A DNA stretch of 5,999 nt, taken from the NCBI GenBank assembly GCA_003533825.1, contig DQCG01000461.1, positions 1-5,999 of the forward strand. Direction: 5' to 3'. The notes beneath the pieces were generated by a model that ran no database searches, was not told the DNA's origin, and was given only the letters and a program-made list of their open reading frames with translations. Below are positions 1-5,874 of the stretch, piece by piece (the first letter of the stretch is position 1; the number at the start of each line of letters is the position of its first letter). The position numbers were made by a program, and so were the translations under genes. The stretch is from Phycisphaerales bacterium (GTDB lineage Bacteria > Planctomycetota > Phycisphaerae > Sedimentisphaerales > Anaerobacaceae).

Positions 1-202
1 GTAATGATGCTACAGTCTCAGTTTTTGTGATGTTTCTTTTATTTATTGTTACGTAGCCAAAACCAACAAAGAAATCAAAATTTCTGCCGAATATGATATC
101 TTTATTGGCTTTTAGACAAAAAGTGGTACAAGGGTATATGTAGTTATTTAAATACAGAATGACCAAAAATACAATTGGGGTGATATTCTTTTTATTTTCC
201 AT
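1..202 (-). CDS. Choloylglycine hydrolase / linear amide C-N hydrolase family protein (5' part only)
   Basis: The first 67 codons are present; the gene runs off the left edge. The protein begins with a basic-polar stretch (MENKKN) and a hydrophobic segment (about residues 7-24), a signal peptide or short pro-region. It ends directly before Cys25 in the motif CTTF. The Ntn-hydrolase family that includes penicillin V acylase and bile salt hydrolase uses such a Cys, exposed at the mature N-terminus, as nucleophile. Fifteen residues later comes FGRNFDF, supplying the Arg40 and Asp43 expected of the active site, followed by the family-like stretch GYVTINKRN. Such enzymes cleave linear amide bonds in N-acyl compounds (conjugated bile salts, penicillin V, in some cases acyl-homoserine lactones); the substrate here is unknown. 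The start is set by AGGAG (208-212) five bases before the ATG. The coding is AT-rich with many Asn, Lys and Ile codons, unlike the operon at right. The family call is firm; whether the rest is intact is not visible. Confidence 0.85.
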   Translation of the reverse strand, partial: MENKKNITPIVFLVILYLNNYIYPCTTFCLKANKDIIFGRNFDFFVGFGYVTINKRNITKTETVASL

Positions 203-512
203 TTTTACTCCTAATCAATTTTATGTGGTATCCCAAATAGCCCGATTATCTATCTTGTTTCTATTCTAATTTTTCAGAATTTTCATTTAAGTGTTTTTGA
301 CACACTATATACTTACGGAAACTGCAGAAAAGGTTACATGGTGAGGTAGATATTTTTCTGATTTAATCTGGTTTTCTCATATATAACTTTATCGAAACAC
401 TCCTATACACTCCTTGCCAAAATCTGCACTCATTCGTAAAATACTATTATAGATTGTGCAAATTGTCCGGCTTTTTGTATATAGGATGTAAGTAAATATC
501 TTTACCGAATAA
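203..512. other. AT-rich intergenic region
   Basis: This is the leader of the amidase gene at left and the approach to the receiver relic at right. All frames are broken by frequent stops and no protein-like stretch was found. It holds the AGGAG ribosome binding site at 208-212, a small GTGT/ACAC inverted repeat around 291-303, and a 10-base tandem (ACACTCCT at 397-404 and 407-414). No convincing -35/-10 pair for the amidase gene was found by eye. Confidence 0.6.
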
Positions 513-737
513 TACGAAAGTGGAAATCTTCTCTTTAAGATAAGGTTAGTCGGAAAGGAAACACTGGAAGATTCAAACTTGAAAGTGAGCTGCTTTAGTA
601 ATCCGATCGAATGTCTTGCACGGTTGCGTTCCAAAAAGTGCGATTTACTTATTACTGATCTGAAAATGCCTGAAAAGAACGGCATTGATTTAGTCGGACT
701 AATCCATAGTAGAGGTGTAAATGGGGTAGGGCTATAG
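513..737 (+). pseudogene. Receiver-domain (response regulator) remnant
   Basis: The frame between stops at 510-512 and 735-737 encodes 74 residues whose middle is a clear CheY-like receiver segment. It has KVSCFSNPIECLARLRS (the alpha1/beta2 to alpha2 region) and then CDLLITDLKMPEKNGIDL, the beta3 strand with the phosphoacceptor Asp (codon 657-659) and the usual MP..NG turn. The acidic pair of beta1 is missing, as are the beta4 Thr/Ser, the beta5 Lys and any output domain. The frame has no usable start codon before the homologous part. The spelling resembles FixJ/NarL-type regulators of planctomycete-like bacteria. It is best read as a relic left by deletion at both ends. A plus-strand frame at 514-537 begins with a KV-I-like string that could be a frame-shifted trace of beta1, but this is weak. 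Confidence 0.75.
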
Positions 738-764
738 TACATCTACTCGACCGGTTTTGCGAGT

Positions 765-782
765 CAAAATTGGCCCATTTTG
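765..782. repeat. 18-bp quasi-palindrome
   Basis: CAAAAT and ATTTTG are perfect inverted arms around TGGCCC, so the whole 18 bp is a palindrome with one mismatched pair about a GGCC centre. It lies in the spacer between the receiver relic and the end of the beta-helix gene. It could be an operator, a weak hairpin or chance; no flanking T-run supports a terminator. Confidence 0.25.
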
Positions 783-793
783 TTGGTGATGTG

Positions 794-895
794 TCACTCT
801 TCCACCGCTTCTGTTTGAGGCAGTTTTGCTTGCCACTTTGCAACCTGACTGGTCGAAGTCTCAATCAATCCTGCCTGTGTTCCATAAAAAATCAC
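794..895 (-). CDS. Doubtful small ORF overlapping the end of the beta-helix gene
   Basis: A GTG at 893-895 overlaps the TGA of the beta-helix gene in a GTGA arrangement and opens 33 codons. The tail (QVAKWQAKLPQTEAVEE) has the composition of a real helical protein rather than of noise. The same frame is open for about 15 codons further back inside the beta-helix gene. No good ribosome binding site is visible (only GGTGG close to the GTG) and the product is not recognised. It could be a translationally coupled small protein, the tail of a decayed gene, or chance. Confidence 0.2.
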   Translation of the reverse strand: MIFYGTQAGLIETSTSQVAKWQAKLPQTEAVEE

Positions 896-912
896 CCACC
901 ATTTTTGTATGG
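882..912 (-). other. AT-rich hairpin across the beta-helix stop codon
   Basis: CCATAAAAAAT (882-892) pairs with ATTTTTGTATGG (901-912) with one bulged G, giving 11 pairs around an 8-base loop that contains part of the stop codon. Because it straddles the end of the last operon gene it could help end the transcript or protect its 3' end. It lacks a GC-rich stem and a U-tract after the stem, so a standard intrinsic terminator is not supported. Confidence 0.25.
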
Positions 913-2916
913 AAAATCCCTTTTCAGGCCGATCCTGCTGGTGTCAATGTTCTCAAATCCCAGTGTTAGAGCCGGCGAATCGGGCTTGAGGCTATAATCG
1001 TGATTCTCCCGGTCCACAAACAATGGATCGGCAAAATTCGTGTGGCTATCGAATCCCATACGATGCCAGTCTTTCAACGACATCTTTGCAAAGGTGTAGT
1101 GTTCTTTCGAGTTGTAGTACACATTATTATCCACGTGCTTGAACGTATGCTGATTTGGTTGACCGCCGATTCGAAAGATTGATCCGGAAGACGACCAGAC
1201 AATATTGTTCTCAAAAGTATAATGGTGATTCCAGATAGGCGGTTTATTCACCGCTACGTTGGCGCGTCGACTACCTGCGACGACAGTGAATGGCGATAGC
1301 AGATCCGGTCCGTCAAAATCGATGATGTTGTTGCGGACGACGTGATTCGGCCCGCGGACATGCACTCCAAACTTGTGATCGATATTGTAAATGATATTAT
1401 TTGTCACGGTGCAGTTATATACACCGTCCAGATCCAGGTAAATCGCGGCAGCAGGATAACCTGGATAGCGATTGTGAGACATGTCGTGAAGCAGGTTGTG
1501 ATCAATCGTGACATGTCCACCGTCCGGCCCCCCGGCGGTACAGTTGGTATAGATTCCTGCCGCATCACTGTCTGTACCATCCAGCCCGACGCGCGAAATG
1601 TCATTGTAACTGACAGTCTGTCGTTCTACGTAAAGAGATTTGAATCCATTCTCATCGACATCATGGATGAGATTGTGTCGAATCAAGTCGCCGACACTGT
1701 TGCGGACATAGATCCCTTCTCCTACATGATGCACATAGTTATTCTCAATGATATTGTCCCGATTATTGCCGCCCACAAAACGCACGCCGCCGCTTACTGT
1801 TTGGGTGATTAGATTTCCATAGATCACACACTTCTCTATATCACCCTCGACAATCACACCATTCTGCCCGGAATTAAGAAAACGACAGTATTTAATGACG
1901 ATGTTGCGTGCTTCACCCAGATGAATCAATCCTCCCCTGATGTTCGAATCAAGTGGAAGACTGGGGATGACCTCTAACAGGCCATTACAAACTTTAAATG
2001 TAAGGCCCTGGAATTGAATATCGCTTGCGCCGTCAATGTCAATCAACCAATCCATGGTCGAGGCAATAATGGCCTGCCTTTCGATCGGCGTGCGACGTGG
2101 TCTGTAATAAAGTTTATGCGATGTGGGGTCCATGTAGAACTCACCAGGCTTATCCATGAAAGATTTGGAATTATAGATATAGAAACGGGTACGGGTACGT
2201 GCAGCCCAATCATCGTCCCATACAGTGCCTTTGAGATTCCCGGCGTACGGCTGGTCAAGTGTAATGATACGCTTTTCGAAATCAATGTCTTGAATCGAAA
2301 TCTTTCCGGGTATCCAATGTGCCCACAAACGCACGGCCGCACCCTGGTAATCGAAACGGCAGTAGTCGGCCTCTCTAAATTTTAGATGGTTGAAGTCAAT
2401 GACGGATTCAAATTCATGATAACCTTCATCGGGTTCTCTGGCCATGACGGCGGGTTGGTCGTTTTCAAAAAGTGCGTAGGCGTCCTGATCGAGCTGGGCA
2501 CTGTAGATGCCTCCGCCCTCGTCCTTCCACGCAGTCAGCGCCCGGCCACCAATGAAATGGGCGCTACCTTTTTCATTCCAATTCTTGTAGATGACTCGAC
2601 TGCCGCTGGAACCCGAGTCTTCCCTTCCAAAGCGGACAGTATTGTCGATGAAGTAATTGCCGGCCTTGAACAGCACCAAGATATCCTGGGGCCCGTTTTT
2701 GTCCATATTGCGAATCCGGTCCCGTGCACCTTGTAGCGTTCGCAATGGCTGACTTTGGGTGCCAGGATTGCCATCATCGCCATCAGGGGAGACATACAAC
2801 TCGCCGTGAGCACCTTTAACTGGCAACATCAGCAATAGTCCGGCAAATAACAGCAATATCAAGGAATTCTGATTCCAATCCGTAACTGTTGGCAGAAATA
2901 ATGATTGGTGTTCCAT
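892..2916 (-). CDS. Secreted right-handed parallel beta-helix protein, probable glycan-active enzyme
   Basis: A 674-residue protein. Residues 1-38 form a signal peptide with an unusually long polar start, a Leu-rich core at 19-32 and a likely cleavage after AHG (36-38). The mature protein opens with LYVSPDGDDGNPGTQSQPL and an LQGARDRIR helix cap, the standard entry to secreted beta-helix carbohydrate-active proteins. An inserted beta region follows at about 120-280, with ALFENDQPAVMAREP (149-163) and GEFYMDPTSHKLYYRP (258-273). From about 297 to 535 come PbH1-type coils rich in N-N-I-I and H-N-L-I-H ladders (for example VTNNIIYN, VRNNIIDF). ADPLFVDRENHDYSLKPDSPAL (629-650) is the usual last coil. 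The architecture resembles GH141-like and polysaccharide lyase-like beta-helix proteins; catalytic residues cannot be assigned by eye. GGGAGG (2923-2928) six bases before the ATG fixes the start. It is the last large gene of the set, 42 bp after the TIM-barrel gene. Confidence 0.88.
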   Translation of the reverse strand: MEHQSLFLPTVTDWNQNSLILLLFAGLLLMLPVKGAHGELYVSPDGDDGNPGTQSQPLRTLQGARDRIRNMDKNGPQDILVLFKAGNYFIDNTVRFGREDSGSSGSRVIYKNWNEKGSAHFIGGRALTAWKDEGGGIYSAQLDQDAYALFENDQPAVMAREPDEGYHEFESVIDFNHLKFREADYCRFDYQGAAVRLWAHWIPGKISIQDIDFEKRIITLDQPYAGNLKGTVWDDDWAARTRTRFYIYNSKSFMDKPGEFYMDPTSHKLYYRPRRTPIERQAIIASTMDWLIDIDGASDIQFQGLTFKVCNGLLEVIPSLPLDSNIRGGLIHLGEARNIVIKYCRFLNSGQNGVIVEGDIEKCVIYGNLITQTVSGGVRFVGGNNRDNIIENNYVHHVGEGIYVRNSVGDLIRHNLIHDVDENGFKSLYVERQTVSYNDISRVGLDGTDSDAAGIYTNCTAGGPDGGHVTIDHNLLHDMSHNRYPGYPAAAIYLDLDGVYNCTVTNNIIYNIDHKFGVHVRGPNHVVRNNIIDFDGPDLLSPFTVVAGSRRANVAVNKPPIWNHHYTFENNIVWSSSGSIFRIGGQPNQHTFKHVDNNVYYNSKEHYTFAKMSLKDWHRMGFDSHTNFADPLFVDRENHDYSLKPDSPALTLGFENIDTSRIGLKRDFPYKNGG

Positions 2917-2958
2917 TACATGCCTCCCATCTCTATAGATTGTGAATTTTAGATAGAG

Positions 2959-4488
2959 TCACTCAATAAGACAAGTTCCTATCAGCACGGCAACCCAATG
3001 CCCGCTGCCGGGCGCCCTTAGTATGTAGTCTCGGTGGCTCGAAATCGTGGCTCTCTTGACCCAGTAACTTGTTGCTAAGTCCAGCCACCGTAACTCAAAT
3101 AAGTGCCTCGAGTCGATCAACTCGATTTCTACGCAGCTGTCACCGTCGCCAGTGAAGAAAACGGCATACTGCAGCCCTGGTTCGGCCAGACAGTAGGCCT
3201 CATTGGTAACGCGCTGCGACAGCAGATCGTTGCGAGGATTCATGCGGAAGATGTGAACTGCATCCAGAAACTCCCGCATACTACGCAGATGTCTTTGGCC
3301 CTCGGGCGTCAGGCCAAATCCTTCACGCAAGCCGGCGGGTCGGGTCGGCGTGTGTCGGTGGAAGCGGATGCCAGCCGAACCGGCGAATACAGCACGCCAG
3401 AACTTCGCACCTGCCTCGGTGTCGGTCGGCGACGTCCGATCTTTCCCGAAGCTGCTTCCAATCGGCCAATTGAAATGGTAACACTTCACGTTGTTGATGG
3501 GACGTGCGCCGTGCGAGAGTACTCGGGAGCGATACCAAAGGATATTATCATATTGTGTCTGGCCGCTGGTACCGTTGTTCTGGGAAATGTCGCTGAAGTT
3601 GAATGCCGCGTTCAGCAGCGGTACGCGCACCTCGGGATTATCCCAGTCCTGAAACGTCGTCGTCTTATATGGAGTCGGTCCGTGGAAACGCCGGGAAGAG
3701 CATACGAAGATATCAGAAACACCTTTGGACTTGGCATAATGCCTCACGAACCGGGCCCAATACGGATCAGGCTCCAGCGTCTCGTTGCCAATGCCGCTTT
3801 CGTTGTCCACCTGAAACAGGACGTGGTCGTTGCCGTTGTCGATGACCTCATCGACCACCTTTTCGACGAAACGCTGCTGCAGTGGCAACAATACCGGATC
3901 GTTCGTAACGGCAGCGTAATGGAAGGCGTTGTAGAAATCGGTCATGCCAGGCTTCAAGAGCGGAGAGTTCGCCCAGTCGTAGGTACTGTTGTTGTTCGGG
4001 TTCCACGGCGAGTCGTACCAGCCGAAGCGTGCCTTCCGAGAATCACCGCTCTCGTTCCAGCGATCCCAGAGTTCCATTTGAACGATAATGCCCCGTGTCT
4101 TCGTCTCGCACAGGAACGTACGGAGTCTGTTCCAATACTCCTCGTTCCACTGGCGTAGGTCATATTTTCCGTCGATCTTCGCAAACGGATAGGGCAGCAG
4201 GTCCCAGCGATATCCTTCCAGTGTATACTCCCGCGAACTCAGGGTACAACGGATATAATTGCCGCCGCACGAGCGGAGCAGATCCAGATGGTCTGTCAGC
4301 TTCGTACCATCATCTGCCCACTGGAAGATGTTGTCGCGGTCTGAACCGCCGAATAGAAGAATTGGTCGTCCGTTGTATTGCCAATAGCTTGGATTCTGAG
4401 CGTAGGGCTCAATCTGCGCAGCACCTGAACCAACGCAAAGGAGCACTAACGTCACCGGATTGATGAGTTGTAGAAGTCGTTTCAGCAT
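2959..4488 (-). CDS. Secreted TIM-barrel glycoside hydrolase-like protein with C-terminal beta domain
   Basis: A 509-residue protein. The signal peptide spans about residues 1-24 (MLKRLL then a Val/Leu core, cleavage near GAA|Q). The catalytic-type barrel begins with NPSYWQYNGRPILLFGGSD (32-50), the opening typical of DUF4038/GH140-like and related clan GH-A-like proteins. It continues through GGNYIRCTLSSRE (75-87), the helix WNRLRTFLCETKTRGIIVQM (119-138) and FQVDNESGIGNE (225-236). The Asn229-Glu230 pair there sits where the acid/base Glu of such barrels is found. The beta7 region (INNVKCYHFNWPIGSS, 331-346) shows no Glu, so the nucleophile is not evident. Residues about 420-507, ending RAPGSGHWVAVLIG, form a C-terminal beta domain like the 'putative collagen-binding' module that follows DUF4038 barrels. 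Upstream lies only a weak GAAGAAG site. An in-frame TAA 15 bases before the ATG rules out a longer start. The gene follows the propeller gene after 145 bp and precedes the beta-helix gene by 42 bp. Confidence 0.85.
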   Translation of the reverse strand: MLKRLLQLINPVTLVLLCVGSGAAQIEPYAQNPSYWQYNGRPILLFGGSDRDNIFQWADDGTKLTDHLDLLRSCGGNYIRCTLSSREYTLEGYRWDLLPYPFAKIDGKYDLRQWNEEYWNRLRTFLCETKTRGIIVQMELWDRWNESGDSRKARFGWYDSPWNPNNNSTYDWANSPLLKPGMTDFYNAFHYAAVTNDPVLLPLQQRFVEKVVDEVIDNGNDHVLFQVDNESGIGNETLEPDPYWARFVRHYAKSKGVSDIFVCSSRRFHGPTPYKTTTFQDWDNPEVRVPLLNAAFNFSDISQNNGTSGQTQYDNILWYRSRVLSHGARPINNVKCYHFNWPIGSSFGKDRTSPTDTEAGAKFWRAVFAGSAGIRFHRHTPTRPAGLREGFGLTPEGQRHLRSMREFLDAVHIFRMNPRNDLLSQRVTNEAYCLAEPGLQYAVFFTGDGDSCVEIELIDSRHLFELRWLDLATSYWVKRATISSHRDYILRAPGSGHWVAVLIGTCLIE

Positions 4489-4514
4489 TACTTCTTCGCA
4501 CTGTTATGATGATG

Positions 4515-4531
4515 GCCTTTTCTCCTAAGGC
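4515..4531 (-). promoter_or_regulatory. Small hairpin presenting an AGGAG in its loop
   Basis: In the transcript, GCCTT and AAGGC form a 5-bp stem around the loop AGGAGAA. The loop overlaps the stop codon of the small upstream ORF (TAG inside TTAGGAG) and lies 26 bases before the ATG of the TIM-barrel gene. That is too far to be a normal ribosome binding site for it. It might be a standby or coupling element, or chance. Confidence 0.25.
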
Positions 4532-4656
4532 TTCTGGTCTATATCACCTCTTGGTAGTTCACCGTTCAGTTCACTGAGATTGTATACTGTAGCGATTTCT
4601 TGACCATCAGAAAACACCCTCAGTTCTTTTCCTTTATCGTATTTTGTACTGGGCAT
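4525..4656 (-). CDS. Unrecognised small ORF (43 aa) between propeller and TIM-barrel genes, or a gene relic
   Basis: An ATG at 4654-4656 opens 43 codons ending at TAG 4525-4527, overlapping the last 23 bases of the propeller gene in another frame and filling most of the 145-bp gap. AGGA lies five bases before the ATG; an alternative ATG at 4669-4671 would add five residues. The product reads like real protein: KGKELRVFSDGQEIATVYNL, a probable beta-hairpin pair, then SELNGELPRGDIDQKP. It has no signal peptide or Cys and is not recognised. Two readings compete: a genuine small gene coupled to the propeller gene, or the surviving C-terminus of a longer protein (possibly of the propeller protein itself) separated by a frameshift or deletion. 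The protein-like composition favours a coding origin, but it does not choose between them. Confidence 0.4.
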   Translation of the reverse strand: MPSTKYDKGKELRVFSDGQEIATVYNLSELNGELPRGDIDQKP

Positions 4657-5812
4657 AGAGTTCCTGTTCATTCTGATTGAATCGGTTGATGTAGCTTTTC
4701 AACGGTTTGTGTATCAGTATAAGCGGTCCGTGCCTCGATTTCGTTTCGTGTCGCAATGGACCCCAATCCAAATCCTCGCCTTCATGAAAGGCCAAACCGA
4801 TCTGTTCGCTCCTCTTACGGCGACCGTTGTACCAGAGAAGCCAGCGATCGCTCTGCCTGTCGTAGATAGCATAGGGTTTGTAGCAGGCATTGGCGTCCCA
4901 AGTCTCTTTGCCCGGGGCAATGATGGGATTAGCCGGGTGACGCTCCCATCCGGTGATACCGTTACGTGAGCGCGCCAGGCCGATGTGTGCGGTATGTTCG
5001 TCGGAGAAACCGATATAGAACATGATATACCAATCACCGTGATGCACTACCTGGCAGGCGGTCACCTTATGCTTCTCCCAGTCTTTCTTAGGATCAGGAT
5101 GGAATATTGGATTCGAGTCCCAACGCTGCCAGTGCATGCCGTTTTGGCTGGTGGCGTAGCCAATGGCATTAGGTTCGTATTGATCACCGGCCGAGTACCA
5201 CATGCGGTACAACCCTGTTTCCTCATCCCATATCACGTGCGGACACATGACCGCCACTTTTTCCCACGGCTCCTCGGGCGAGAGTACGGGCTTGTCACCG
5301 ATACGTTTCCACTGTACACCATTCTTACTGGTAACATAGCCAATATAGGACTGTTTACGTGTCTGGCCTGTATACCACATGTGGTACATGCCATCACGCT
5401 TGACGATTCCTGGACGATTTATCCTCTCCTCCCAGCCCGAGTCACTAGGCTCCAGCACAATCCTAGGTTCACTCCAATTGATCCCGTCAGCACTCTCGAC
5501 CAGTGCTAGGGAACGTTTGGGGCGCCAGGAAAAATACATCTTGTAAACGCCCTCGTCCTGCAACACTGCAACGTCAAAACAAGTTCCAAGTTTGCCGCCG
5601 AGTACAGGATTGTTCTTGTACTTTTGCCAACCACCGTTGGTCTCGAGTAACCATGCCAATCCCAAGGCAGGCTGCATTACGATTTGAGTAATGAAAAGAC
5701 CTAACAGCACCATACGGATCTGTTTATACATGAGTACATCACGAGGTTCATCAAGCTTGGTTCCCGCATTACTTACTGTGTCTTTTTGGGTATTCTGAAA
5801 TGTCAATGTCAT
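4634..5812 (-). CDS. Exported five-bladed beta-propeller glycosidase-like protein
   Basis: A 392-residue protein. The repeated blade signature Y-M-(W/F)-Y ... IG-A-S-NG--W ... P-(V/I) appears about five times. Examples are VYKMYFSW (89-96), MYHMWYTG (142-149) with YIGYVTSKNGVQW, LYRMWYSAG (201-209) with AIGYATSQNGMHW, WYIMFYIG (261-268) with HIGLARSRNG, and WLLWYNG (324-330) with QIGLAF. This is the fold of GH43, GH32, GH68, GH117 and GH130-type enzymes. FDVAVL (79-84), in the first blade, holds an Asp at a position often used as catalytic acid or base there. The exact family and substrate are not assignable by eye. The ATG at 5812 has GAGG (5818-5821) five bases upstream but gives a long polar start before the hydrophobic core (34-50). 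Met28 (5729-5731) would give a textbook signal peptide ending GLA (51-53) but has no clear binding site. Residues about 346-392 extend past the usual propeller end (HEGEDL). First large gene of the set. Confidence 0.87.
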   Translation of the reverse strand: MTLTFQNTQKDTVSNAGTKLDEPRDVLMYKQIRMVLLGLFITQIVMQPALGLAWLLETNGGWQKYKNNPVLGGKLGTCFDVAVLQDEGVYKMYFSWRPKRSLALVESADGINWSEPRIVLEPSDSGWEERINRPGIVKRDGMYHMWYTGQTRKQSYIGYVTSKNGVQWKRIGDKPVLSPEEPWEKVAVMCPHVIWDEETGLYRMWYSAGDQYEPNAIGYATSQNGMHWQRWDSNPIFHPDPKKDWEKHKVTACQVVHHGDWYIMFYIGFSDEHTAHIGLARSRNGITGWERHPANPIIAPGKETWDANACYKPYAIYDRQSDRWLLWYNGRRKRSEQIGLAFHEGEDLDWGPLRHETKSRHGPLILIHKPLKSYINRFNQNEQELYAQYKIR

Positions 5813-5845
5813 CTTTGCCTCGTGTTGTCAATTGCTACCACTATT

Positions 5846-5874
5846 ATTGTAAGGTCGAGATGAAGCTATGCCAA
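5846..5874 (-). promoter_or_regulatory. Sigma70-type promoter of the glycan-enzyme operon
   Basis: Reading leftward on the minus strand, TTGGCA (5869-5874) and TACAAT (5846-5851) are separated by exactly 17 bases, each one mismatch from the housekeeping consensus. Transcription would start near 5839, giving a leader of about 27 bases that includes GAGG at 5818-5821 before the propeller ATG. No comparable pair was found in front of the other two large genes, which fits one transcript. Sigma preferences of the host are unknown, so this is a sequence match only. Confidence 0.5.

Noticed and set aside
397..414. Two tandem copies of ACACTCCT
   Set aside because: Only two short copies; no array or flanking structure, so no CRISPR or satellite is supported.
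389..742. 117-codon open frame on the minus strand
   Set aside because: It lies opposite the receiver relic, whose plus-strand translation matches a known domain; the minus-strand product has no recognisable features.
652..864. 70-codon frame on the minus strand
   Set aside because: Low-complexity basic product with no family resemblance; it partly overlaps the receiver relic.
770..997. 75-codon frame on the plus strand
   Set aside because: It runs antisense into the end of the beta-helix gene and its product looks like noise.
1342..1812. 156-codon open frame on the plus strand
   Set aside because: Antisense to the regular beta-helix repeats; its Ile/Val/Asp-rich product is a by-product of the repeated Asn/Ile codons.
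3103..4158. 351-codon open frame on the plus strand
   Set aside because: Long, but wholly antisense to the TIM-barrel gene, which has clear family motifs and a signal peptide; the antisense product shows none.
5825..5830. TTGACA on the minus strand just before the propeller ATG
   Set aside because: A perfect -35 hexamer, but any -10 would fall inside the coding sequence, so it cannot serve this gene.
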